From positions 1 to 64,000 of the forward strand of contig JAMLHJ010000003.1 of the NCBI GenBank assembly GCA_023957245.1: a DNA stretch of 64,000 nt. The letters run 5' to 3'. Under the pieces are notes generated by a model. The model ran no database searches, was not told the origin of the DNA, and worked only from the letters and a program-made list of their open reading frames with translations. The stretch is from Chitinophagales bacterium (GTDB taxonomy: Bacteria; Bacteroidota; Bacteroidia; Chitinophagales; JADIYW01). The position numbers and the translations under genes are program-made. Each line of letters opens with the position of its first letter. Positions within the stretch are counted from its first letter, which is position 1. This document shows positions 1 to 9,018 of this stretch, piece after piece.

Positions 1-169
1 TGGAGCATTCGCAACGTGTAATTCTATCTATATAACTTCCCTGAATTCATTTCAGGGTCGTTTCTTTGGCTACATTGTTCTATATATGCTTCTTCGCAAG
101 CTCACCATGACAATATCGCTGTCATTCTGTAAGAATCTAAACCAAACCTTTCTTAACTAAATGACATTG
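1..169. mobile_element. Partial TIR-bounded intergenic element (end copy)
   Basis: The segment ends with CTTAACTAAATGACATTG (152-169), the inverted form of the left end of the element at 21592. Read on the minus strand it repeats, in order, landmarks of the elements at 21592 and 24299: the terminal repeat, TTAGATTCTT, an AATGACA-like stretch, and near 1-33 a sequence closely matching 24433-24465 (AGTTATATAGATAGAATTAC). The other end lies outside the window, so its length and target duplication cannot be seen. No coding sequence is visible in it. Confidence 0.6.
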
Positions 170-184
170 GTTTTTTCTGTCTAT

Positions 185-1039
185 TTAAAGTGCTTCGATT
201 TTCTCTAAACAATTATTCAACATCAATTGGATAGATGCTTCAGGATTTGAAGCAAATGTTCCATTAGCTCTATTGGCTAAGATAACGCTGATTGAAATGA
301 CCTCATGTCCTAAAATATGCCCTAAACCATAAAGTCCTGCAGTTTCCATTTCAATATTTGTAACTCTTCGGTTATCTGGAAACGTCATTTTTTGCAATTT
401 CTCGATGAGATTTGTTTGAGAAACTCCTGCTCTTAATTGTCTGCCTTGAGGTGCATAAAATCCAGAAGCAGTATAAGTGACACCTTTCATGTAATCTCCT
501 GCGATTTTTTCTAAAAGATATTCAGAACCTGGAACGATATAACCTTTTGTTTCTCCTAGCATTTCTGTATTAAAATGACTAAAACGATGCGGTTTCCCCT
601 CATAAAATCCCAATAAACCATCATATCCAATAGCAAATTCACTTGCTAATATGGTGTTGAGAGGAATGTCTTCATGTATTGTTCCAGAAGTGCCTAATCT
701 GATAATTTGTAGGGGTGTAATCTCTTTTTTGATAGTTTTTGTCTCAAAATCAATATTGAAAATAGCATCTAATTCATTGAATACTATATCAATATTATCT
801 GTTCCCATTCCAGTAGAAAGTACACTGATGTTTTTATTGCCAATTCTACCTGTATGAGTAACAAGTTCTCTCTTGTGAACTTTTAGATGGATTTCATCAA
901 AATATTTTGAAACCAAAGGCACTCTGTCAGGGTCGCCAACAGTAATAATTGTAGAAGCAACTTCTCCAGGTTTAACTCCTAGATGGTAAATACTTCCATC
1001 TTGATTGAGAATCAGTTCAGATGAGGCAATACTCTTCAT
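185..1039 (-). CDS. Nucleoside phosphorylase (uridine/purine phosphorylase superfamily)
   Basis: Predicted cytosolic enzyme of the PNP/UDP phosphorylase family, which cleaves nucleosides with phosphate to free base and ribose-1-phosphate for salvage. The 284-residue protein shows the family landmarks in order: GDPDRV near residue 35 (phosphate binding), STGMG near 75, RLGTSG near 114, and IEMETAG near 229, the Met-Glu-Thr segment that contacts ribose. Length is close to the usual 250-290. It is the last gene of the minus-strand operon running from 10224, 11 bp after the START-like gene. Base specificity (uridine or purine) cannot be read with certainty; the overall pattern is closer to uridine phosphorylases. 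Confidence 0.88.
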   Translation of the reverse strand: MKSIASSELILNQDGSIYHLGVKPGEVASTIITVGDPDRVPLVSKYFDEIHLKVHKRELVTHTGRIGNKNISVLSTGMGTDNIDIVFNELDAIFNIDFETKTIKKEITPLQIIRLGTSGTIHEDIPLNTILASEFAIGYDGLLGFYEGKPHRFSHFNTEMLGETKGYIVPGSEYLLEKIAGDYMKGVTYTASGFYAPQGRQLRAGVSQTNLIEKLQKMTFPDNRRVTNIEMETAGLYGLGHILGHEVISISVILANRANGTFASNPEASIQLMLNNCLEKIEAL

Positions 1040-1050
1040 AGTTAAATGGT

Positions 1051-1434
1051 TTATTCTTCTTCAAAAAAATCTATAAGTGCTGCTATGAAATCTTGTTCCC
1101 AGCCTTCAGTGATATCTTCATAGGCTTCATCAGGGATATTGGTATGTGTCAATTCTAAAGATGTTCCTTTTTTATGTTCATGAAGTTTGATAGTGACGAT
1201 AGATTCCTCTTCTTGTTCGCCAAAATACCATTCTTGAACAATTTTTTCACCTTCTATAAATTCAATATTTCTTCCACAAATTGACCCTCCAAAAATTTCA
1301 AATTCTGTATCTACTTCCTCAGACATGGTGGCATCTTCGCCTGTCCATAGTTGAATCGTATTTTCATTGGTCAAAGCTTTATATACAATGAGTGGCTCTT
1401 CTGGAATGATAAAGTATTTTTTAAAAGACTTCAT
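1051..1434 (-). CDS. START-like / SRPBCC (AHSA1-type) domain protein
   Basis: A 127-residue, strongly acidic protein with no signal peptide or membrane segment, so probably cytosolic. The pattern of an N-terminal strand-helix (KKYFIIPEEPLIVYKALT), a central LWTGEDA, and a C-terminal long helix after GWEQDFIAALIDFF is that of the Bacteroidota START-like (AHSA1/SRPBCC) small proteins. These fold as a helix-grip with a hydrophobic pocket, and ligands are generally unknown. It sits between a spermidine-synthase-like gene and a nucleoside phosphorylase with 11-bp gaps on both sides, consistent with co-transcription. No specific role can be assigned. Confidence 0.75.
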   Translation of the reverse strand: MKSFKKYFIIPEEPLIVYKALTNENTIQLWTGEDATMSEEVDTEFEIFGGSICGRNIEFIEGEKIVQEWYFGEQEEESIVTIKLHEHKKGTSLELTHTNIPDEAYEDITEGWEQDFIAALIDFFEEE

Positions 1435-1445
1435 GATGGATGATT

Positions 1446-2114
1446 TTATGATTGGTGAATATACATCTTATTATACTGTGCTAGAATAGAAAATCCTAAA
1501 GGGAAGATTTTAAGAAAGGTTTTTTCAAATTGGATATTGTCTTCTTTATTTTGTTCAGAATAATGAAGTTTGCTGTAAATCAATATTCCTTTTGTACTAA
1601 GCATCCTTTTTATTGCTTTCAAATATTTTGTTCCCAACATATTTTCAGGCGTCTTATCATCAATAAATACATCAGAGATAATTAAGTCATATTGATGTGC
1701 TTGTGTAGATTGTTCTAGCCAATCGAGTGCATCTTGAACAATGAAAGTTGTTTTGATTTTTTGAAATGTAACTGGCCAATATTTTTTAGCCAATTCAATA
1801 ATCGCTTCATCAATATCCACAGCGGTAATAGATTGAATAGTAGGATGTTTTTCTAAAAGTCGTACAACACTACCTATTCCAACACCAAGAATTAAAATAT
1901 TTTTTGCTGGAAATAATTGAATATCCAATTGCTTAAAAGCTTTTTCATAAGAGGTATAATGTTTTCCAAAAGAGTATATGGCATTGAAAGTAGAAAGTTT
2001 CCACTCGCCTCGATGCAATGAAACTTCCAAAGTCCCACTGTAATCACTATGCCTTTTTTCTATAGGAATATCATAGAAATAGCTTAAAATTCTTAAAAAC
2101 CAATTGGGTTTCAA
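1446..2114 (-). CDS. Spermidine synthase-like SAM-dependent methyltransferase-fold protein
   Basis: A 222-residue cytosolic protein with a Rossmann methyltransferase core. The nucleotide-binding glycine loop is ILGVGIGSVVRLLEKHP (about residues 75-91), followed by the acidic AVDIDEAIIELAKKYWP that matches the D(I/V)DP segment of spermidine synthases, then VQDALDWLE and DLIISDVF. It lacks the N-terminal beta domain typical of full-length SpeE (about 280-300 residues), so polyamine synthesis is uncertain. Such short homologues are often of unknown substrate. The stop lies 11 bp from the next gene and its start 1 bp after the M48 peptidase stop, so it is translated within the same operon. Confidence 0.75.
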   Translation of the reverse strand: MKPNWFLRILSYFYDIPIEKRHSDYSGTLEVSLHRGEWKLSTFNAIYSFGKHYTSYEKAFKQLDIQLFPAKNILILGVGIGSVVRLLEKHPTIQSITAVDIDEAIIELAKKYWPVTFQKIKTTFIVQDALDWLEQSTQAHQYDLIISDVFIDDKTPENMLGTKYLKAIKRMLSTKGILIYSKLHYSEQNKEDNIQFEKTFLKIFPLGFSILAQYNKMYIHQS

Positions 2115-2115
2115 T

Positions 2116-2916
2116 TTAATTTCCGTTATAGTATTTCAATGCAGTAGGTAAATATTCTTTTATCTGATTGATACGAGTATTGTCAGAAGGGTGGGTGCTT
2201 AAAAATTCTGGACCAGCGTTTTTACTTCCTTCGGACATTTTCTGCCAAAATGTAATTGCTGCTTCCGGATTATATCCAGCCATAGCCATAAATATTAATC
2301 CCAATTTATCAGCCTCAGATTCGTGAAGTCTTGAGTAAGGAAGCATTCCCAATAAATTGGAACCTGCGCCATAAGCTGTCATGAATAGATTTTGTGTAAG
2401 CTCAGATTTTTGTGATAATGCTTGACTGAGTACTGCTCCTCCAAACTCTTGAAGAAGTCCCTGACTCATTCTTTCGCTACCATGCTTGGCAACAGCATGA
2501 GCAATCTCATGACCCATCACAACCGCCAATTCTGCTTCAGTTTTAGCTACATTTAAAATACCTGTATAGACTACTACTTTTCCTCCAGGCATACACCATG
2601 CATTGACAGTATTGTCTTGAATAACATTAAATTCCCATTGGAAGTTTTTAATGGCAGCTTCCATTTTATTGTCTTTCATATATTGTTCTACTGCGGCAGC
2701 TATTCTATTCCCTACTTTTTTGACAACATCGACTTGAGGGCCTGAAGTCATCACTTTGCTTTTGTTTTCTGTTAAAAACTCTTTATAACTCGTCAGACTC
2801 ATTGAGTTCATTTCGTTGTCTGATACAAGATTAATTTGTTTGCGACCTGTTACAGGTACTTGAGAACAAGCATATACAGTGACGGTAATCAGTAAAGCGA
2901 CAATTATCTTTTTCAT
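2116..2916 (-). CDS. M48 family zinc metallopeptidase, lipoprotein
   Basis: Predicted envelope quality-control protease of the M48 (HtpX/BepA/LoiP-like) family. Residues 1-17 form a lipoprotein signal peptide with the lipobox ending at Cys17 (VYAC). The zinc site HEIAH is at 136-140 within VVMGHEIAHAVAKH, and the third ligand lies in HESEAD near 198-203. The 266-residue length and single domain fit the periplasmic lipoprotein subgroup without tetratricopeptide repeats. It follows the very large exported protein (gap 27 bp) in the operon, so a role in processing or folding of envelope proteins is a reasonable inference. Confidence 0.9.
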   Translation of the reverse strand: MKKIIVALLITVTVYACSQVPVTGRKQINLVSDNEMNSMSLTSYKEFLTENKSKVMTSGPQVDVVKKVGNRIAAAVEQYMKDNKMEAAIKNFQWEFNVIQDNTVNAWCMPGGKVVVYTGILNVAKTEAELAVVMGHEIAHAVAKHGSERMSQGLLQEFGGAVLSQALSQKSELTQNLFMTAYGAGSNLLGMLPYSRLHESEADKLGLIFMAMAGYNPEAAITFWQKMSEGSKNAGPEFLSTHPSDNTRINQIKEYLPTALKYYNGN

Positions 2917-2943
2917 ATTATTTAATATTTTAACTTTTAACTT

Positions 2944-5900
2944 TTAATTTTTTTGGTCTTTGAAATCATACATTCTAGCTACAAAATTATCTTTTAATGC
3001 AGGATTTATTGGTACAATTTTATAAACAATTTCTTTACCAGATTTTAGAGAGCGCTTATCTTCTTTAATTGCAGACAATTTACTATTGAGATTGGCATCA
3101 GAGCTGACGATACCCAATTCGCCATTGGTATATCTTAAAAAGATCCAATCTTCAGTTTGTGTTGTCAAATAAATATTGATGAAATCATTGGTGCTTCTTG
3201 GACCTACTTCTATGAATGCTTTAATTTTTTGAGTGTATGGTTTCCCTGCAAATACAAGCATTCCAATCGGTGAGACATTTTTAAAAGTCCCTTCAATCGG
3301 GTCAAATATCAAGTTGATATCTGTGAATATCATATTGTAAGGAAATCCTTGAGGTAAGTTGAGGATATTGGAGTTTTGCATGTCTTGCTCAACCAATTGG
3401 GCAGTATTATTATCTGTAATCAATCTAGTGACTGCTTGGCTAAGATTTTTATTTTTATTCAGATTGAGGAATACTCCATTGAAATGAAAGTCAGTCATGA
3501 ATTTTCTTAACAATGTTTCTACTTCTGTTGTGAGATACATATCTAAAGCGAGATTGCCTTGAATAGAGAAATCATTGGTGTCATTCGGTATATATTCTGT
3601 TTGCCCGAATAGATTGAATTGTACAGGTTCAGTATTATTGGTGATGTCAAATTTTCCTACTGCTTTTAAAGAGCCATTGTTATCATTATAGGTCAATAAT
3701 GGCGTAAATGGAGAAGGTTTTTTGATGGCATCTGCTTGCCCAAAATAAATAATAGAGTCATCACTTGCAGAAGTCATACTTCCTGAAGCGGAATAGATAA
3801 TTCTGTCGGTAGAGGTTTGATTGGCTTGAATAATACGAGGGTAAATGACAAATTCATTCAAGTCTAATGTCAATCCTGTATATAATTTTTGGTTCAGTTC
3901 ATTTTTTAATGAATCTATTTCCAAGCTTGATTTAGTGATGTCAGAATTTTGGCTGATTTTGAACCATTCTGTTTCGGAAATGCTTTTGAAAATAGGTTGA
4001 GAATAACCATTTAACTCAATATTTTTATTCAATGAACTAAATGCGAAATTGCCTTTATATTTCAGATTGTCAGATATTTTAAAATGGTCTTCTTCTAAAA
4101 TTGTTCCATTGGCAACGGTATAAAAGGTAGATTTAGCTTCAGCTTTCTTTTTGGTTTCTTCTAGTTGTTCTATTGTTTTAAAATTATCAATAGTAAAAAT
4201 TCCTTTATTATCTCCACTTCCTATTTCTACTTTTCCACTACCTTTCATTAGGTTTTTATTGAGGATTTCTACGCTCGCATCAAAAATAGTATGGAAATTA
4301 CTGTCTATGTTGAATACAACAATTGCACTATCCATGATATCAATTTGACCGCCATCACTTATTGACAATTCAGATTGATAAGGAATGACTTTTGAATCTG
4401 CCACTACTATCTGTGAAATGCCTTTTAATTTCAATTCTCTTGTACTAGTATTAAATGAAGATGATTGAGCACGTAATTGTATCTCATTAAATTTATTTCC
4501 ATCAAATTCATAATAATGATTATTGTTTGTATCTGATTGAATGGAAATAAATTTGTTTTTAAAGTCCCAGACAATATTGTTGTTATTGGTTTTGATATAA
4601 TTGAGGTTATACTTTGATAAAGTATCTGTCGGCGTAGTGATTTGAGCTATTTGTTTTTCAAAATCAAAATTCAAATCTGCTGTTGGTGTACTCCAGACTT
4701 TATAGGTATTGTCATTAATGGCGAATGGAGCATGAGGAATATATGCACTTTGATGCTTGAGATTGATGGAGTCAGATTTTACACTCACTTCTCCTAATGT
4801 TAAAGTTCCATTAGCAGAAAACTGTTTTTGGATGATTTGAAAATCTCCATTGACAGTTGCTTGTCCATTGTATATCGCAATATCTGTTTTTTCGCTGGGG
4901 ATAATATTTATACTATCATTTGTTGGAGCCCAAGTCAAGTTAGCGGTGGATGCATTGAGTATTGGGAATGGCGCATCTTCTTTAGCTATTCCTTCCCATT
5001 TTTCTAAAGTGCTAAATAATGAATCTGGAAAAATTTGAAAGTCCTCACTATAAAATTTGAAATTTTCTTTTGAGATACTTCCCTGAAGTCTTAGTCCATC
5101 TTGGTCTAATTTGATTTTGCCATAAGCTGTTCCTTTTCCAGCAAATAAATCCAAACCATTAGTGTCTGTATTAAAATCTAGTCCTAATGTTCTATCCTTA
5201 GTGACAGTCAATTCGGTTTCTAAATTTTCAAAGATATTAGCTGATTGCAATTGACCTTTTAGACGCATACTATCTGTCTGAATACTATTGAGGTTTTCTA
5301 ATTTGAAAGGATATATTTTAAAGAAGAAATTGTCTTGGCTATATTTTTTCCCAAATTTACTTTTATCAAATGCGACAATTGATGTATCACTACAATCGAA
5401 CATTGGATAAATCGTGTATTTGGTAGATGCGTTTCTATTGTTGGGGTCTGCGATATAGATTTTTCCACTAATTTTTTCGATAGGAGTATTGATTTCAGTG
5501 TAATATTGGTTTCCCTTTGTATCTGTCTGCTCTAAAGGCACCATGATCAACATGGAGTCGATATTGTCTAAATTAAATAAGTAGTCATCATAGTTAAATT
5601 CGATACTATCGGAATAGAAATTAAATTTTCCTGCTGATAATCTTCCTTTGAATACAATTCCTCTGTTCTTGCTGACATAAACAGTGTCAGAAGTTGGATT
5701 CATAGTGATATTGATGGCTGAGGTTATTTTAGTTGTTTCAGTACCAAATATTTGTAATTTTTTTCTATCTAATAATAGTCTAGCCACTTTACCTTGAGTG
5801 ACTGAAGACAACTTGATATTGTCGTAATTGACATCTTTTTCTTTGCGTATTCTAGCATGAAGAAATAGCTTATTATAGACATCTACCATGCCTGTTTCTC

Positions 5901-7410
5901 TATCATAATATAGATAGCCATCTTCCATCATTTTGTATGTCAATTGTTCTATAGATTTATAGCCACCTGCATTCCATACTCTTGCTATCTCGTCGATACT
6001 CAAACGATTATATCCAAGACTTTCACAATAAGCAGCAAGCGAACCAATCGGGTCGATACTCAATAATTGTTGATATTTTGAATCGCTTCCAGGAGAATAA
6101 TAGTCAAAAGATTCAAAATAGGTAGGTAATTTGGCATTGGCAGCTGTAGAGTTGATATCTGCATAATTGCTGTCAATATTCCAATCAAATTGATCTACAT
6201 AAAGATTCATTTTAAAAAATGGAGAAAGAAATGGTATTCTAGCTTCATTGTTATTGTCTCTAGTGATTTTGAGATTTTTCTTTTCAATATTAAAACTAAT
6301 GATTGAAGAAGGGTGGAAGATAGTCGTAGAGTCCATAAAGGCAAAATTGACTTTGGCTTTTGTGGCATCTATTTGTTTGAAATCTGTAATGAGATACCTA
6401 TTGGCTTCTGCTTCTAAAATTTTCACTTTCTTATCATTGAAAATTGTCAAAAGTGCAGGTTCTGCTCGACCAGTAGATGTTGCAAATATTTTAGTTCCTT
6501 CAATACTTACACCACTTTCTAGTTGAATATTATTTGATAGTTTTAAAGGTACTTTTTCAAATGAAGTGAACTTTGGAAAGTTGTTGGCAGTAGCTTTAGT
6601 TGCAAATAATTTATCTTCAAATTTTCCCTGAATAGTATTTTGAATATAGGGTTTAAAATTGAAATTGACAGTATCTATTGCCAATTCGGGCTTAGACAGA
6701 TCCATTTCATAACTGGTTTTAAATTCAGCATAAACATCACTTTCAGCAAATCCCACTCTTTTATACGTTAATTTACCAGCTTGACCTTTCCAAATATTGT
6801 CAAATGGATAAAATTTTCCTTTTGTACCTGAGATTTGCAAAGTATCAAAAGTAGTTGTTCCTAATAAATCTATTTTGTCGAAAGTATATACAGGAAGCTG
6901 ATTTTCCATTGAAATTTTATAAGCCTGATTGGTAAACCAAGATTTTAATTTATCGCTGTATAATGCTTTGGTTTTGTAATGAACAGTCAGATAATCAATA
7001 TATTGTAAAAATTGTTTAGGTGCATCTGCTGTATTAGCTTGTAATAATTGGAGTAGAAGTGAATTGTTTTGAGAGATAACTTCTGCTGAAACATCAGTAT
7101 TCAGTCCTATTGTTTGTATATAGATTGCATATTTATAAAATCCAGGCCAAAGAGGTATTTTCTTTTGAAGCATCAAATTAGCGATGGGTTGAAATTGAGC
7201 TATTTTATCTGCTGGAATTTTGGTTGGCATATTTGTTTTCAACCAAGTGGATATTTCTTTGGATTCCAATCGGTTATTAGAAGCTACATAAGTGCTGAAT
7301 GTATTAATAAATTCATTAGGTTCTTCTGGAAAAGATTTGATAGTTTGGCTATATGCATTCGTCGAATAAGAGAGTATTGCCAAAATAAATATGCTGAGGA
7401 TAGATTTCAT
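2944..7410 (-). CDS. Very large exported protein of unknown function (about 1488 aa)
   Basis: I do not recognise a named domain. The start at 7410 (MKSILSIFIL) is preferred over an in-frame codon at 7464, because it gives a clean signal peptide (hydrophobic core to about residue 17, then NAYSQT) and leaves only 1 bp after the prmA stop. After a helical N-terminal region of about 200 residues the protein is a long succession of predicted beta-strands rich in Asn, Thr, Ser and Asp, with motifs such as KGKFYPFDNIW, SGKIYIADPNNRNAS and KLKGISQIVV. The C-terminus has no T9SS sorting domain. Its size and beta-rich character recall AsmA/TamB- or OstA-like envelope proteins, but this is only a structural guess. 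It lies between prmA and the M48 peptidase. Confidence 0.8.
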   Translation of the reverse strand: MKSILSIFILAILSYSTNAYSQTIKSFPEEPNEFINTFSTYVASNNRLESKEISTWLKTNMPTKIPADKIAQFQPIANLMLQKKIPLWPGFYKYAIYIQTIGLNTDVSAEVISQNNSLLLQLLQANTADAPKQFLQYIDYLTVHYKTKALYSDKLKSWFTNQAYKISMENQLPVYTFDKIDLLGTTTFDTLQISGTKGKFYPFDNIWKGQAGKLTYKRVGFAESDVYAEFKTSYEMDLSKPELAIDTVNFNFKPYIQNTIQGKFEDKLFATKATANNFPKFTSFEKVPLKLSNNIQLESGVSIEGTKIFATSTGRAEPALLTIFNDKKVKILEAEANRYLITDFKQIDATKAKVNFAFMDSTTIFHPSSIISFNIEKKNLKITRDNNNEARIPFLSPFFKMNLYVDQFDWNIDSNYADINSTAANAKLPTYFESFDYYSPGSDSKYQQLLSIDPIGSLAAYCESLGYNRLSIDEIARVWNAGGYKSIEQLTYKMMEDGYLYYDRETGMVDVYNKLFLHARIRKEKDVNYDNIKLSSVTQGKVARLLLDRKKLQIFGTETTKITSAINITMNPTSDTVYVSKNRGIVFKGRLSAGKFNFYSDSIEFNYDDYLFNLDNIDSMLIMVPLEQTDTKGNQYYTEINTPIEKISGKIYIADPNNRNASTKYTIYPMFDCSDTSIVAFDKSKFGKKYSQDNFFFKIYPFKLENLNSIQTDSMRLKGQLQSANIFENLETELTVTKDRTLGLDFNTDTNGLDLFAGKGTAYGKIKLDQDGLRLQGSISKENFKFYSEDFQIFPDSLFSTLEKWEGIAKEDAPFPILNASTANLTWAPTNDSINIIPSEKTDIAIYNGQATVNGDFQIIQKQFSANGTLTLGEVSVKSDSINLKHQSAYIPHAPFAINDNTYKVWSTPTADLNFDFEKQIAQITTPTDTLSKYNLNYIKTNNNNIVWDFKNKFISIQSDTNNNHYYEFDGNKFNEIQLRAQSSSFNTSTRELKLKGISQIVVADSKVIPYQSELSISDGGQIDIMDSAIVVFNIDSNFHTIFDASVEILNKNLMKGSGKVEIGSGDNKGIFTIDNFKTIEQLEETKKKAEAKSTFYTVANGTILEEDHFKISDNLKYKGNFAFSSLNKNIELNGYSQPIFKSISETEWFKISQNSDITKSSLEIDSLKNELNQKLYTGLTLDLNEFVIYPRIIQANQTSTDRIIYSASGSMTSASDDSIIYFGQADAIKKPSPFTPLLTYNDNNGSLKAVGKFDITNNTEPVQFNLFGQTEYIPNDTNDFSIQGNLALDMYLTTEVETLLRKFMTDFHFNGVFLNLNKNKNLSQAVTRLITDNNTAQLVEQDMQNSNILNLPQGFPYNMIFTDINLIFDPIEGTFKNVSPIGMLVFAGKPYTQKIKAFIEVGPRSTNDFINIYLTTQTEDWIFLRYTNGELGIVSSDANLNSKLSAIKEDKRSLKSGKEIVYKIVPINPALKDNFVARMYDFKDQKN

Positions 7411-7411
7411 T

Positions 7412-8245
7412 CTAGTTAGCTTTTTTGTGTAATAAAATACAAGACCAATTTTCTGAATTGACATTATATGAAGCGATTAAATCATGTTTTGAAGCTTCAT
7501 TCAAAATATCTTTCTCATCAGAAGGGAAAAATCCACTGATAATAATCTGTCCTCCTGGTTTTAATTTTTTTGAAAGCTGAGCAAGAAATTCTAATAAATA
7601 ATTTCTTTGAATATTGGCTAAAACGACATCAAAATCTTCTTGTGGAATATCTTCGATTCCTCCCAAAATGACTGTAGTCTGAACTTGATTAAGTTCATTG
7701 TTTTCGATATGATTTTCATAACACCATGGGTCATTATCCACTGCTACTACTTCTTTGGCTCCCATTTTTGCAGCGACAATAGATAATATTCCTGTACCAC
7801 TACCACAGTCTAAAATTTTCTTGTCCTGAATAACAATTTTTTCCATTGTTTCTATGACTTGACGTGTTGTTGCATGATGACCAGTCCCAAATGACATTTT
7901 GGGATTGATAATGATATCGTATTTCACATTGTCAAATGCTAGATGAAAAGAAGCTCTAATACCTGCAAGTTGACCAATTAATACAGGTTGAAAATTTTTT
8001 TCCCAATCTTCATTCCAGTTTTTCTGTTCTAAAACTTCTTTAGTGAAAAGCAAATCATAAGGAGCTAATGTTTCTAACAAATATAGTTCAAACTCTGAAA
8101 CATAATCGTCTGAAACATAGATTTTTATAGAGCTTTCAAGTTCTTCTATGCCTTCTATTTCCATCCATGAAAATAGCCCTGCAAATTCTTCTACTTCCAT
8201 AGTCGCAGGTGTGTCAATTTGATAAATCCAAGTCTTTGATGTCAT
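7412..8245 (-). CDS. prmA: Ribosomal protein L11 methyltransferase
   Basis: PrmA trimethylates lysines and the N-terminus of ribosomal protein L11 using S-adenosylmethionine. The 277-residue protein has the small N-terminal L11-recognition domain (about 1-80), then FGTGHHATT near 119, a PrmA hallmark, the SAM motif LDCGSGTG near 145, and VLANIQRNYL, equivalent to the NPPY-like catalytic motif of the family. It overlaps the end of tpiA by 4 bp and is followed after 1 bp by the large exported protein gene, so it is embedded in a coupled operon. Confidence 0.93.
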   Translation of the reverse strand: MTSKTWIYQIDTPATMEVEEFAGLFSWMEIEGIEELESSIKIYVSDDYVSEFELYLLETLAPYDLLFTKEVLEQKNWNEDWEKNFQPVLIGQLAGIRASFHLAFDNVKYDIIINPKMSFGTGHHATTRQVIETMEKIVIQDKKILDCGSGTGILSIVAAKMGAKEVVAVDNDPWCYENHIENNELNQVQTTVILGGIEDIPQEDFDVVLANIQRNYLLEFLAQLSKKLKPGGQIIISGFFPSDEKDILNEASKHDLIASYNVNSENWSCILLHKKAN

Positions 8246-9015
8246 GGGTGTGTTGTAGATAATACTATAGTTTCAAAATCTTTTGCTATTAATGAGGCTC
8301 CTCCAATCAGTCCACCATCTATATCTTTTTGAGCAAATAAAGATGATGCGTTTTGTGCATTGCAACTTCCTCCATATAATATTGGAGTGTTTTCTGCTAT
8401 ATCTGTGCCAAATTGATTGGAAATTAATGTTCGAATATATTCATGAACTTCTTGTGCTTGTTCAACAGTAGCCGTCTTCCCAGTGCCTATTGCCCATATC
8501 GGTTCATAAGCAATGATGATTTTTTGAAAAGCCTCAGAAGCTAATTGAAATACTGTATTTTCAAGTTGTGCTTGTATGTATTCCAAATGATTATTTGCCT
8601 CTCTAATATTTAAAGGTTCGCCACAACAAAAAATAGGTATTAAATGATTTTGAAGAGCTATTTGTGTTTTTTGAAGTAATATTTCATCTGTTTCATTGAA
8701 ATACATTCTTCTTTCACTATGCCCAATGATAACGTGAGTAACTCCTAAAGAGGCGAGTTGCGATGCTGAAATCTCTCCAGTATAAGCACCTTTAGCTTCA
8801 TGGTGGCAATTTTGAGCGGCGATATAAAGATGTTGAAAATCTTGAGTCAAGAATACTGCTTCTCTCAAATATAAATATGGAGTTGCTAGAATAACTTGTT
8901 GATTAGTAGAAGTGTGAGCAGGAATTTTACTATTGATAATAGATTGAATAAGCTCTATCGCCTCGGGGTGATTTTTATTCATTTTCCAATTCGCTGCAAC
9001 AATATTTTTTCTCAT
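8242..9015 (-). CDS. tpiA: Triosephosphate isomerase
   Basis: Glycolytic enzyme interconverting dihydroxyacetone phosphate and glyceraldehyde-3-phosphate. The 257-residue TIM barrel retains the catalytic set: NWKMN with Lys11, IIGHSERR with His99, and AYEPIWAIGTGK with Glu171 and the mobile loop 6, followed by the phosphate-binding YGGSCNAQN segment and GGLIGGASL. Length is typical. It is 3 bp downstream of the GlmU-like gene and overlaps prmA by 4 bp, so the three are translationally linked. Confidence 0.97.
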   Translation of the reverse strand: MRKNIVAANWKMNKNHPEAIELIQSIINSKIPAHTSTNQQVILATPYLYLREAVFLTQDFQHLYIAAQNCHHEAKGAYTGEISASQLASLGVTHVIIGHSERRMYFNETDEILLQKTQIALQNHLIPIFCCGEPLNIREANNHLEYIQAQLENTVFQLASEAFQKIIIAYEPIWAIGTGKTATVEQAQEVHEYIRTLISNQFGTDIAENTPILYGGSCNAQNASSLFAQKDIDGGLIGGASLIAKDFETIVLSTTHP

Positions 9016-9018
9016 AGT

